A stretch of DNA of 64,000 nucleotides from Spirochaetota bacterium. GTDB lineage: Bacteria > Spirochaetota > UBA4802 > JAFGJZ01. Position 1 is the stretch's first letter. Every line of letters starts with the position of its first letter. Below, one piece after another: positions 9,262-17,343 of the stretch. The notes beneath the pieces are model-generated. The model saw nothing but the letters and a program-made list of their open reading frames with translations. It did no database searches and was not told where the DNA came from. The stretch covers positions 1 to 64,000 of the forward strand of contig JAFGRW010000082.1 of the NCBI GenBank assembly GCA_016934935.1, read 5' to 3'. The position numbers were made by a program, and so were the translations under genes.

Positions 9262-10437
9262 ATGTTTGCGGATAATATTATGACTCGAAAAACAAAAAAG
9301 AAGAAAAGGTCGATTTCCTCATCTGACAGAGGTCGCTGGAGTTTCTTCCCATTGTACGGTTTGATAATCAATGGTGATGACGGTTTATCTGACCCATTGT
9401 TCGGAGATGCAACATTGGTCAGTCGGGAAACTGTGGTTCAATTGGTTGAAAAGGAAAATCCCAATGCAAAAAATATTTTGTGCCATGGGAAGATGACTGA
9501 TATTGCGCCAGATCTAGATTGGTCGAAGATTCCTGTACCAAAGGCGCATTTAGTTGAAATTGTACCACATTCGTATATTGCTGTGAAAACACAGAGTACA
9601 CAGAATGCTACCGAACGACGCGTCACAATGATTCGTGTTTTCTTGTCGGCAATGATGGTATTGCGTGGTAACCTTTTGAAAGTTTTTTCAGGCGACTCAA
9701 TGGATGTCGCCTGGTCCATGATGGCTGGAAATATTCAAGTTGAATCGGGGAAACCAGCTAGCAGTGCTCGGATTGTATTGACCAATGAAAAAGCCGTTGT
9801 TACACCATTAGAAGTGTCAAAAGATGCGCTTCGAAAATCATGGGAAACCGGTTCTGATATTCCAAATCAAAGAGGCATACAATGGGATATAGGAAAAATG
9901 TACCCGGTTTCTAGACTGCTTACGATAAAACATAAAGGAAAACGACAAAACAAACTAGCAAATATTGGTGTACACATAGTGCAATCCTGTCTTTCTCGAG
10001 CGTCATCAGCGCAACTGGCTATGGCAGTAACGGCATATGAGCTTTTGATGTTTACACATAATTTTAAAAAACTTAAAGAGCGCATGACTCCTTTTTTTTC
10101 TCATGGAAACCAATTAGATATGTTGTCGGATATTTTTGAGGCACGACATTCTTGGACGCATGAAGGAAAGATTCTTTCCAAAGAAATGGAAAAAACTGTG
10201 ACGATGAACGCGCTGATGTTTGCATGGATACTATTTGATATATCTGCTGCGTATCTGGAAGTAACTGAATCTCAAGAACAATTTGAGCATATTATCGATG
10301 CTCAAGTATCAATTCTTAAAATGGTGGAGGACATCACACCATTTACTCAGGAAAATGAGCTGAAAGAGGTTAAGAATTCCGCGTTCAAAGTGCTTAAAAA
10401 TAATTTTGCAATCGAACTTACAGTTCGACGAAAATGA
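9262..10437 (+). CDS. HEPN-like C-terminal domain protein, possible defence gene
   Basis: The protein is 391 aa and I do not recognise the N-terminal two thirds. The C-terminal helical region contains EARHSWTHEG near residue 293, an R-x4-H signature like that of HEPN RNases (Apea-like group), preceded and followed by long helices. HEPN domains cleave RNA and are common in antiviral and toxin systems. The start is uncertain: ATG at 9262 has only a distant purine-rich stretch upstream, and ATG at 9280 begins MTRKTKKKKRS. It is the only plus-strand gene among minus-strand neighbours here and lies next to an attC-like repeat, suggesting independent acquisition. Confidence 0.6.
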   Translation: MFADNIMTRKTKKKKRSISSSDRGRWSFFPLYGLIINGDDGLSDPLFGDATLVSRETVVQLVEKENPNAKNILCHGKMTDIAPDLDWSKIPVPKAHLVEIVPHSYIAVKTQSTQNATERRVTMIRVFLSAMMVLRGNLLKVFSGDSMDVAWSMMAGNIQVESGKPASSARIVLTNEKAVVTPLEVSKDALRKSWETGSDIPNQRGIQWDIGKMYPVSRLLTIKHKGKRQNKLANIGVHIVQSCLSRASSAQLAMAVTAYELLMFTHNFKKLKERMTPFFSHGNQLDMLSDIFEARHSWTHEGKILSKEMEKTVTMNALMFAWILFDISAAYLEVTESQEQFEHIIDAQVSILKMVEDITPFTQENELKEVKNSAFKVLKNNFAIELTVRRK

Positions 10438-10803
10438 ATAGGATTGAAGCCCTTTCAGTGCATACCGAATTTCTGATTCAGCGTATTAACGAGAGATAAG
10501 ACTTTTGCTTGTGCAAAATATAACTGATCTTTCATCTACAGCAAGTATAACTTTCAAGAAAAGAGTAATATATATGAATAGCGTGCAGGACGCCCGCCTG
10601 TTTGTCAAATTGACGAGACACTTTCACACAACGCCTGCGTGTACCGCGCCCTCCCGGTTACCAGTTTCTTAAAATTCCCGCGCCCAGGCCGCATGGGCGA
10701 GCAGCAAACCGCTGGTTTGCGACCAGCCCCCGCCGAAGCACAGGCGCCGCACTGAGCGAAGTTGAAGTGATGTGCTTCGGCGGTTCTTCTGTTTTAATCT
10801 TTA
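10438..10803. other. Noncoding region with a GC-rich palindromic core
   Basis: About 170 bp (10615-10785) is much richer in GC than its surroundings. It holds a perfect 12-bp inverted repeat (10730-10741 with 10772-10783) and two overlapping smaller hairpins at 10704-10727. The right arm is followed by TTCTTCTGTTTT, so a terminator role for the plus-strand HEPN gene is possible. No convincing gene is seen. Confidence 0.5.
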
Positions 10804-11391
10804 TCAAGTAATATCCCAATCCTCATATCGATCTCTGGACCAACGAAGATATTTCATCAACTCTCGATTTACGATTCCACAGTTAAAATATTCATTGTTG
10901 AAATTTCCGCCGGACCATTCCATGAAAGTTTCATGCTCTTCATGATTTTTGTCTTTTATAGCTTCACAAAATTCATAATAACCGGGAACTCCGCCTACAT
11001 CTTCTGGCGGACAGGCTCGTTGGCCATCAAGACAAATTATTTCTGTTCTTAATTCAGGATCAAAATATCGGCTATCTTCAAGAATAAGTTCATGTTCCCA
11101 GCTGTCTCCAAAATCGTAGAGGTAGTGAAAACTGCGCCCATTCTGTTTAATAAGATCTCCAAGATGATATCTGCCGCAGATAAGCCCGTCTTCTTTTGAT
11201 TCCGGATACTCGGTATATCGCTTTTTACCTATCGTAAATTCATGGAGATGGCTGTCTGTCCAGCCCATGACGATCTGAATGACATCATGAAAACGATCTA
11301 AAGTAATGCTTGACGGTACAACGAAACGCCGCCATATTGCGGGTTCTATATCAAGCAGTTGTATTCTCAGCAAATAAAACCGTTCATTCAT
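10804..11391 (-). CDS. Plasmid pRiA4b ORF-3-like protein
   Basis: The sequence matches the pRiA4b ORF-3 family: YLLRIQLLDIEPAIWRRF at the start, then LDRFHDVIQIVMGW with HLHEF (near 45-52), YLYDFGDSWEHELILE (near 90), and ACPPEDVGGVPGYYEF (near 125). At 195 aa it is full length for the single-domain form. Members occur on plasmids and in mobile regions; their biochemical role is unknown. Its ATG overlaps the end of the upstream DUF6155 reading frame by 8 nt (ATGAATGA), so the two were translationally coupled before the upstream gene decayed. Confidence 0.92.
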   Translation of the reverse strand: MNERFYLLRIQLLDIEPAIWRRFVVPSSITLDRFHDVIQIVMGWTDSHLHEFTIGKKRYTEYPESKEDGLICGRYHLGDLIKQNGRSFHYLYDFGDSWEHELILEDSRYFDPELRTEIICLDGQRACPPEDVGGVPGYYEFCEAIKDKNHEEHETFMEWSGGNFNNEYFNCGIVNRELMKYLRWSRDRYEDWDIT

Positions 11392-11907
11392 CTTCTATGT
11401 CCTCATAAAATTCATATACCAAATTCCCGATTTCATCATGAAATCCCCAGCCTATGCCATCCGTTTCATCTATTAAACCGAAACACTGATCCCTGTATTT
11501 CTCCAGCATGTCGTTTTCACTTATATGCACAAGGAGCCGTTCTAATGCCTTTTCAATATTTTCGTAAAACCGTTCATCAATATCGCCATATTAATTGGTG
11601 AAATCTATCCCGCATTTGACATGTGTGAATAGAAGTTCCGCCATATAACCGGGATCATTTGAGATCTTTTTAAACTTAAAAAGAGCATCCCTTATATTGG
11701 CATACCTCAGTTTGCCAAATCCCTTTTCCGGAAAGAATTCATCAACTACTTGTTTCCTGTATTTCTTGAAAACTTCTTCAGGATTTGATGAACTGTTCTC
11801 ATCAAGAATCTCTTTGGCAAGCGGCACCTTTCTGTATAAATCAATGATTATTTCCATTCGTTCTTTTGCTTGGAGTCTAATTCTTTCTTTAATTCTCTAA
11901 TTCCCAT
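11384..11907 (-). pseudogene. DUF6155-like gene with a frameshift and an in-frame stop
   Basis: The ATG at 11907 has AAGGAA upstream and opens MGIRELKKEL, after which a frameshift near 11875-11880 is needed to continue as LQAKERMEIIIDLYRKV. The main body (11857-11591) ends in a TAA codon after CGIDFTN, yet the same frame continues past it as YGDIDERFYENIEKALE and on to EFYEDIEDE before stopping at 11384, overlapping the next gene. The reconstructed protein of about 173 aa fits the DUF6155 family as I recall it. Two lesions argue for real decay, although a sequencing error at one of them cannot be excluded. Confidence 0.7.
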
Positions 11908-11909
11908 TA

Positions 11910-12956
11910 TTATTCCTTTTCAGCTTTCTTTTGTTCTATCATCTTTTTGATTTCCTTATCAAAATCAGATTCGATCTTCTGGATTTTATTAAATTCGTCA
12001 TATTCGGAATAGGCTTTTTTCTCAGCAATCCTGTGTGAAACTGATCCTTTTCCTTCAAGAATTCTGTACTCATTAAAGTCAAGGAATTTGTTCACTGATT
12101 CTGATAAAGATTCCATAGTAAATGTTGTTCTGTTTTCGATAAGCCGTTCAATATAATCAAAATATCCTGTAATAGTCCGTTCAAGTTTATTTATTTCCTC
12201 TACATTGAGGTAATTTTTGGCGATCACCGTATCGGATTTAAGGATTCTGCCTTCCGGAGCATTTTTCCATGTTGTCATTCCCATAAACGGTTTGTCCTTA
12301 TCTGCTTTGGAATGCACAATTTCAGCTGCTGTTTGTCCCGTAATTGCATAGTGAAATTTATTCTGAATCATTGCATAAAATGTTTTGGTAATGTCCGACT
12401 TCGGATCATAATTGATGGTACATTCTGCAAAGATATCCGTTATCTGCTGGTATATCCTTCTTTCACTGCTGCGTATTGAACGGACTCTTTCCAGCAATTC
12501 CCTGAAATAATCCTGACCAAAGAAACGTCCATTCTTCAGCCGTTCATCATCCATGGCAAAACCTTTGATTATGTATTCTTTAAGAGTCCTGGTTGCCCAA
12601 ATGCGGAATTGAGTCGCCTGTTTTGAATTTATCCTGTAACCGACTGACAGAACCGCATCAAGGTTGTAGAAATTCACATTTCGTCTGACATCTCTGTTCC
12701 CTTCGGTTTGAACTATTGGGAATTTCCCAATAGTTGAGTTTTCTGCCAGCTCTTCGGATTTGTAGATATTTCTCAAGTGTTCGTTAATTGTGGAAACATC
12801 GACTCCAAAGAGTTCCGCCATCCGTTTTTGAGTTAGCCAGATAGTCTCATTATTGAGAAAGACTTCTACCTTTACCTTGCCGTCGCGAGCGGTATACAGA
12901 AGAAATTCTGTAAGTTCGTCTTTTATAGACAGGAGCTTTTTTTGTTCTTTACCCAT
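11910..12956 (-). CDS. RhuM family protein
   Basis: This 348-aa protein carries the RhuM signature: ETIWLTQKRMAELFGVDV (near 37-55, a winged-helix-like segment), FYNLDAVLSVGYRINS (near 97) and ATQFRIWATRTLKEYIIKGF (near 115). The family was first noted in a Salmonella pathogenicity island; its molecular role is unknown, though it recurs in mobile and defence regions. AGGAGG precedes the ATG by about 8 nt. A truncated paralogue lies immediately upstream, so this looks like the surviving copy of a tandem pair. Confidence 0.92.
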   Translation of the reverse strand: MGKEQKKLLSIKDELTEFLLYTARDGKVKVEVFLNNETIWLTQKRMAELFGVDVSTINEHLRNIYKSEELAENSTIGKFPIVQTEGNRDVRRNVNFYNLDAVLSVGYRINSKQATQFRIWATRTLKEYIIKGFAMDDERLKNGRFFGQDYFRELLERVRSIRSSERRIYQQITDIFAECTINYDPKSDITKTFYAMIQNKFHYAITGQTAAEIVHSKADKDKPFMGMTTWKNAPEGRILKSDTVIAKNYLNVEEINKLERTITGYFDYIERLIENRTTFTMESLSESVNKFLDFNEYRILEGKGSVSHRIAEKKAYSEYDEFNKIQKIESDFDKEIKKMIEQKKAEKE

Positions 12957-13213
12957 CTAATACAACCTCCTGAACGGGATCCTATGTTGATGTTATTATT
13001 TTGAACTGTTTCCATTTTGGAAATAGTTGCTTCTTTCTGCAGTTCTTTATCTTCGAAAATGTTTTTCAGGTGCTTTGAAATTGCAGGAACGTTAACATCG
13101 AAAAGTTCTGCCATTGTGCTTTGGGTGAGCCAGATAGTTTGGTTTTGGAAGATGGTGTCTATTTTTACTGTGCCGTCTTCAGTTTTGTATAGGATAATTT
13201 CGGATTGGTTCAT
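12923..13213 (-). pseudogene. Truncated RhuM paralogue
   Basis: The ATG at 13213 is preceded by AGGAAAGG and starts MNQSEIILYKTEDGTVKI, then QTIWLTQSTMAELFDVNV, matching the first 75 or so residues of RhuM. After ISKMETVQ the RhuM match stops abruptly and the frame reads unrelated residues into the 5' end of the intact RhuM gene. The junction falls near 12985, just before that gene's ribosome-binding site. It is best explained by unequal recombination or insertion between two related rhuM genes. Confidence 0.75.
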
Positions 13214-13240
13214 GTCGTTGCCTTTCCTATTTTCTCGCAA

Positions 13241-14156
13241 AGATCACAAAGAGCGCAAAGGTTTTTATCATCTTTTGCCTTGTAAGAGTTTCGTATATTC
13301 TGCCAGCCAGGGATGATATATTCCAAAAGGTTTCGCAATAACACCCGGGAACCCCGGCATACGAATCATCCCGATAATTATAGTACCTGTTTTAAAATAG
13401 TATAAAATTAATTACAACAAAAAGTTCAATCGGCTCAAAAAATTATATACCAGAGGACAAAAAAAGCGGGAACTGAACATGTAATACATATAAATCCTGG
13501 AATTGAAGGCAAAAGGACTATTCTATCCGGATAAACTTCACAAACAGCAACAACGCAAAATCTAAAGACCGTTTAGAACATAATTCATAATATAAGAATT
13601 ACCATTTTATGTAAAGTCACCACTTCTCGTCGCTAACAATTCATAGGAAGGCAATTAATAATTAATAATAAAAAATAATAATGTGAAAGACACATTGATA
13701 ATTAATCGAAGCAGGCGCACAATCAATGATTGCGATAAATCCAAAAACCGTTTAGAAAAAATCCACAAAATCAGAACTTCCATATTATGTACACTGGCGT
13801 CGACACGATGCCGACGCCGTAGCGATTATGGCAGGATGCCATCATAGCGGACCTTATCCCAATTGAATTATTTATTAAAATCACATCAAAAAACCCTTGT
13901 AGAATATAGTTAATAATCCTCTCCCTGCGGGGTCGAGGGGCAGCAGCCCCTTGTGGCGTTTTCTTTGGTCCTTTCTTTTTGCCATAAAAAGAAAGGACAA
14001 CGCTATTGCTTTGTTAAAAGCAAAAACCACATCTCTGGAAGAGAAAGAAATCAAACCGTTAAAACAATCGCGCCAAAAAATTGCGCAATTGTTTTGTTTC
14101 ATCACTTCGCGTTGTTATTACTCCGCAATAGTATTGACTCGTTTATGGAAATTTAT
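13241..14156. other. Gene-poor region with direct repeats and hairpins
   Basis: Two imperfect direct repeats of about 60 bp lie at 13561-13620 and 13741-13800 (shared ACCGTTTAGAA and a downstream ATTTTATGTA / ATATTATGTA). Hairpins are visible at 13797-13819, at 13974-14003 (arms GTCCTTTCTTTTT / AAAAAGAAAGGAC) and near 14058-14098. Several open frames around 13880-14230 overlap in different frames and lack family features or a ribosome-binding site, so I treat the region as noncoding and repeat-derived. Confidence 0.5.
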
Positions 14157-14196
14157 CGCACCTCCTGTGCAGAAATCAGTCGATAACATCCTGTTA
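14157..14196. repeat. 40-bp repeat, copy 1
   Basis: This segment is identical at 39 of 40 positions to 18281-18320. It contains GATAACATCCTGTTATC (ending just outside the copy), a small perfect inverted repeat with AAC and GTT ends. A nearby block GGGTAAAGCCAAAGC (14228-14242) also recurs at 8130-8144. Confidence 0.7.
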
Positions 14197-14278
14197 TCTT
14201 GCCCTAAAACCGAAAAGAATATTTCTGGGTAAAGCCAAAGCTGTTACGATTTATTAAATGCAGTTTTACACCTATTAG

Positions 14279-14590
14279 CTATTTTAATATAGCATAATCC
14301 ACTTCAGAAATTTCTGGGAAAGGGATTACTTTACATATTTTTTGGTTAGCATACCATAAATCAAGCTTTGATTGCATATTTAACCAACTTTCTGGTGAAG
14401 TGCCTGTTGCTTTTCCAATTCGTATTGCCATATCTGGTGTTAGTGATTTATGTCCATTTACCAACTGTGATAAATGTTTTCTTGATATTCCTAAATCATC
14501 TGCAGCTTCAGTTATGGTTAAATTCAAAGGTTTTATAACATCTTCTTTTAAAACTTCACCCGGATGTGTCGGTTTTCTTTCTGTTATCAT
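14279..14590 (-). CDS. higA: HigA-type antitoxin
   Basis: The protein starts MITERKPTHPGEVLKED, the diagnostic opening of HigA/VapI antitoxins, followed by an XRE helix-turn-helix (ITEAADDLGISRKHLSQLVN near 20-39) and SPESWLNMQSKLDLW. It would bind HigB and repress the operon. The ATG at 14590 has AGAGGA 6 nt upstream; an in-frame ATG at 14623 overlaps higB and is disfavoured. It follows higB by 10 nt, the usual toxin-first order of higBA. Confidence 0.92.
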   Translation of the reverse strand: MITERKPTHPGEVLKEDVIKPLNLTITEAADDLGISRKHLSQLVNGHKSLTPDMAIRIGKATGTSPESWLNMQSKLDLWYANQKICKVIPFPEISEVDYAILK

Positions 14591-14600
14591 ATAAATCCTC

Positions 14601-14906
14601 TCAATGATAATCTCGATAATCAACTATATAAGCATCTCCATCTTCAAATTTAAAAGTTATCCTCCAATTTCCATTTACCCAAACAGAATATATTCCTTTT
14701 TCTTTTCCAGATAACTGATGAATTTTATAACTTGGTAAATTCATATCTTGAGCCTTGATAGATGCGTTTAACCGGTCTAAAGTACGAGCAATTTTTGAAG
14801 AATGATCAGCAATAATTCCTTTTATTGATCCATTATCACAGCAGCCGCTCCCTGAGCGAATTCGAAGGGCAGCGGAGATAAAATGTGGCGTAGCCCAAGC
14901 GACCAA
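14601..14906 (-). CDS. higB: HigB-like toxin with replaced N-terminus (probably truncated)
   Basis: From about residue 22 the protein matches RelE-superfamily HigB: NGSIKGI, then ARTLDRLNA, DMNLPSYKIHQLSG, and the C-terminal core YSVWVNGNWRITFKFEDGDA with VDYRDYH. HigB cleaves mRNA at the ribosome. The normal N-terminus (usually MIKSF-K-G) is missing; the frame instead runs back into an attC-like repeat as ATPHFISAALRIRSGSG. About 13 native residues appear lost near 14843. Whether the toxin is still active is doubtful; the intact antitoxin follows. Confidence 0.75.
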   Translation of the reverse strand: MVAWATPHFISAALRIRSGSGCCDNGSIKGIIADHSSKIARTLDRLNASIKAQDMNLPSYKIHQLSGKEKGIYSVWVNGNWRITFKFEDGDAYIVDYRDYH

Positions 14907-14937
14907 AGTAAGCGCCGCGCATAACGATTAGTTAAGC
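14843..14937 (-). repeat. Degenerate attC-like block overlapping higB
   Basis: On the minus strand it begins GCTTAAC (14937-14931, fits RYYYAAC) followed by CGTTATGCGCGGCGC. Positions 14883-14908 match 17098-17122 closely (ATGTGGCGTAG-CCAAGC-ACCAAAG). It ends where HigB homology begins. No matching GTTRRRY end is visible, so this may be only half a site. Confidence 0.35.
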
Positions 14938-14975
14938 GAATATAAATGGGAAATATTTCCTGTATAAGTCCTTAG

Positions 14976-15341
14976 TTATTCAGACCAATCCCAATCGGAT
15001 AAACGTCCAATATAATCTCCGTGTAAACCCATTCCACTCAACTGAACAGGCATTTCATTTCCTTCATAACATAATGTTACTTCTTTGCAATCTATCCACC
15101 ACGTTAATGAAGCTAATACGTCATGAAATGCAGATTTTCTTTCTTTATTCATCATATCGGCTAAAATAATTATCTGCTTATCATTTAAATTCGAAACAAA
15201 ATTATTATATATTTCTTCATCTTTAGACCTGGAATATATTTTTTCATTTAGTATTAATTTGCCAGTAATCGAATTCGAATCTTCTACCAGATTATCAATT
15301 ATTTCTTTATATATTGACATTGGACAATCATTTTTTTCCAT
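14976..15341 (-). CDS. Hypothetical protein, 121 aa
   Basis: AAGGGG lies upstream of the ATG. The protein has no signal peptide. It reads as a compact acidic alpha/beta protein, with NFVSNLNDKQIIILADMMNK near 47-66 and KSAFHDVLASLTWWID near 69-84; the 'F-H-D-V-L-A' motif recalls small DUF6547-type proteins, but I am not certain. It sits between a DUF4844 gene and the higBA remnant, all on the minus strand. Small soluble acidic proteins in such arrays are sometimes immunity factors; that is only a guess. Confidence 0.6.
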   Translation of the reverse strand: MEKNDCPMSIYKEIIDNLVEDSNSITGKLILNEKIYSRSKDEEIYNNFVSNLNDKQIIILADMMNKERKSAFHDVLASLTWWIDCKEVTLCYEGNEMPVQLSGMGLHGDYIGRLSDWDWSE

Positions 15342-15399
15342 ACAATGCCCCTTCTATTTCAAATTTAATTTTTATTACTTGATCGCTTACAAAAATAAT

Positions 15400-15819
15400 T
15401 TAATAATTTTTACCGTATCGCCATCTATTCAAAATACCATCTGAACTTTCTATACCTAAAATATCCATTATATATTCACAATAAAAACAGACCTGATCTC
15501 TTTCTTCTGAATCATATTCGCTAAAACCTGAAAGTAATAGTTTAAGTTCATTGAGTACGAATGATTTTGTTGGATTTTTTTCTAATCCAATAATTATTCG
15601 ATCTACAGTAATATTAACTTTGCTTTCTAATTTGAAACGAATTATTTCAGATGGAGCACCGGGATACAGAGTATCATTATCCGGATTAAATTTCTCCGTA
15701 TTTCGAAAAGCTTTCAAGTCTTTAACTGTATTTACATCAATTTCCAGGACCTGTTCTCTCCGAAAACATGCAGCAAACAGAAATACAGAAAACAGAATAA
15801 ATACTGATTTTGCTTTCAA
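15400..15819 (-). CDS. DUF4844 domain lipoprotein
   Basis: A lipoprotein signal (lipobox LFAAC, Cys near 18) precedes a DUF4844 domain: LKAFRNTEKFNPDNDTLYPG near 34-53, LEKNPTKSFVLNELKLLLS near 78-96, and the C-terminal CEYIMDILGIESSDGILNRW near 113-132 followed by RYG. The function of DUF4844 is unknown. The start is a TTG at 15819 with GAGGA about 6-7 nt upstream. At 139 aa it is complete. It precedes the 121-aa gene by 58 nt on the same strand, so they may share a transcript. Confidence 0.85.
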   Translation of the reverse strand: MKAKSVFILFSVFLFAACFRREQVLEIDVNTVKDLKAFRNTEKFNPDNDTLYPGAPSEIIRFKLESKVNITVDRIIIGLEKNPTKSFVLNELKLLLSGFSEYDSEERDQVCFYCEYIMDILGIESSDGILNRWRYGKNY

Positions 15820-15863
15820 ATGAAATCCTCTTTTTTTGAAATTTTTCTATAATCGAGCTTTAA

Positions 15864-15955
15864 CCGCCACACGTCATTCAATATATTTTAACAAAACCTG
15901 CCCCATAACCGGGAAAATTACAACTAAAATTTATATCGTTATAATAGAACAACTG
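15864..15955 (+). repeat. About 85-bp duplicated upstream region, copy 1
   Basis: CCGCCACACGTC, TTTTAAC-AAACCT and TAAAATTTATATCGTTATA are shared, in order, with 19422-19510. Both copies lie 200-315 bp upstream of plus-strand lipoprotein genes, so they may carry the same promoter or regulatory site. Confidence 0.6.
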
Positions 15956-16163
15956 CGGGGAGTCTTTCCGCATATTTTCCGCGGCTGAGAGAATTCTGCT
16001 TGTCATTTACAAGTATAAGCATTTAATAATAAATTATTAATTTTCTGCAAAAAGTAACCGGTACCGGAATATCTCCGGCAGGGCGTGCAGATAAAATATC
16101 TGAGGCTGGATAAGTCTAAATTTTCTTCAAGTAACTAAATATTCTATAACGAAGGAGTTCCAT

Positions 16164-16907
16164 ATGAGACCATTTTATTTTCTGTTATTACTTTTTTTAT
16201 TTTTTACCGGCTGTTTTGTTATGACTCAAAAAGTTCCTCAATATCTGCAGCAACCGGAAAATCAGAAAAGTACGATTATTGGAATTAAGGTTCAGGTGAA
16301 AAACAATCCATCACTGAAAGCGAAACGGGTGGTTTTCTGCCGTTTGCAGAAGAGCAGTGATATGTACAAATCACCATCATGTGTAATCAGTAACTATTGG
16401 GATGGTGAGTATGCCTACCTGATAAATGAACCGCCGGGAAAATATGTTGCCGTTGCTGCCGAATTTACCTTAAAAAAAGCGCGTTATTGTTCATATTTTT
16501 CTGAAGAGATGATTAAAGAGACTGAGCTCACTGTGCAAAAAGGTGAGGTTGCTTTTCTGGGAGATTTTCGTGTGAAAAACACTATGGCCGGTTCGCAATA
16601 TGCAGATGAGATATTTAAGGGAGCCTTAACAAAGCTTAAGAAACCAAAATCGTATACTAAAAAACATGACAATGTAACCGTGAGGGTAACCTTAAAACCG
16701 GGAAAATTAAAACAGACCACGCTTAAGGAGAGTGATAAAGCACAGCAGCATTATTTTTCAATGTTATATCAAAATTTTCAAGGTGCAAAATATCATTACA
16801 AAGGCAGTTACGCGACTGGCCAAAAGGGTGAATCCGCTAGATCGCAGTTTATCAGTCGGGCGAAAGAGGTATTTAAAGATACATCATGGAGCAAGGTTAT
16901 TCATTAA
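16164..16907 (+). CDS. Hypothetical lipoprotein, 247 aa
   Basis: GAAGGAG precedes the ATG. A signal peptide with lipobox FFTGC (Cys near 17) leads to a basic mature protein rich in beta strands. Residues around 75-100 (YLINEPPGKYVAVAAEF) look like an Ig-like or transthyretin-like sandwich strand pair, as in many surface lipoproteins. I do not recognise the family. It is a plus-strand gene flanked by minus-strand cassette-like genes, with a duplicated upstream region at 15864-15955 and an attC-like site beginning 149 bp after its stop. Confidence 0.7.
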   Translation: MRPFYFLLLLFLFFTGCFVMTQKVPQYLQQPENQKSTIIGIKVQVKNNPSLKAKRVVFCRLQKSSDMYKSPSCVISNYWDGEYAYLINEPPGKYVAVAAEFTLKKARYCSYFSEEMIKETELTVQKGEVAFLGDFRVKNTMAGSQYADEIFKGALTKLKKPKSYTKKHDNVTVRVTLKPGKLKQTTLKESDKAQQHYFSMLYQNFQGAKYHYKGSYATGQKGESARSQFISRAKEVFKDTSWSKVIH

Positions 16908-17055
16908 TTTAAAACATCGGAATGATCTGATGCGGATAACCTGGCCGGTATTTCACATAATTATCTACTCGATCAGAAAATATTTTTGTGGTTTCCACTA
17001 TTACCTCAGAGCTATGGATGACGAGTTACTTATGAAATTCTCTTTTTTTGTTTTG

Positions 17056-17151
17056 ACCTAACGTTTAAGGAATATATGAAGTTTTTGCAACGCAAAAATG
17101 TGGCGTAGACCAAGCAACCAAAGGGATCGCAGCGCATCACAACGTGTTATA
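17056..17151. repeat. attC-like palindromic site
   Basis: ACCTAAC (17056-17062) fits RYYYAAC and GTTATAT (17145-17151) resembles the other core. Arms share AAC-GTT ends, and a 7-bp hairpin TTTTTGC/GCAAAAA sits at 17082-17097. The right half matches 14883-14908. In plus orientation it would follow the 247-aa lipoprotein gene; in minus orientation GTTAGGT is a perfect core. Orientation is undecided. Confidence 0.4.
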
Positions 17152-17249
17152 TGCAGTCGTCCCGCCCTGTTAATTTTTAAAGCAAAACAGGATGTTGAGA
17201 TTAAAATTTAATAGATAGTCTCTTCATTTTACAGCACTTTTTAACATTT

Positions 17250-17337
17250 GCTTAACCGGCATTGAGTTAAATTGTCGCGAAACTTGCCGAGCGAAGCGAA
17301 AAGCAAGTTTCGTGACTATAGCAATGTCCGGTTGAAG
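17250..17337 (-). repeat. attC-like recombination site, best example
   Basis: Read on the minus strand: CTTCAAC (17337-17331), arm CCGGACATTG, a 14-bp near-perfect inner stem (17274-17287 with 17303-17316), arm CAATGCCG, then GTTAAGC (17256-17250, fits GTTRRRY). The arms pair perfectly except for one extra A in the 5' arm, which is the extrahelical base pattern of integron attC sites. It begins 7 nt past the creatininase stop codon, where a cassette's attC belongs. Confidence 0.6.
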
Positions 17338-17343
17338 CAGTTG

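Noticed and set aside
11591-11596. Possible reassignment of TAA to an amino acid, because the DUF6155 frame continues past it.
   Set aside because: Many intact genes in the window end with TAA, and the same gene has a separate frameshift, so decay is the simpler explanation.
13880-14232. Overlapping open frames of 74 to 93 codons on both strands.
   Set aside because: They overlap each other in different frames, cross hairpins and shared repeats, lack ribosome-binding sites and have no family resemblance.
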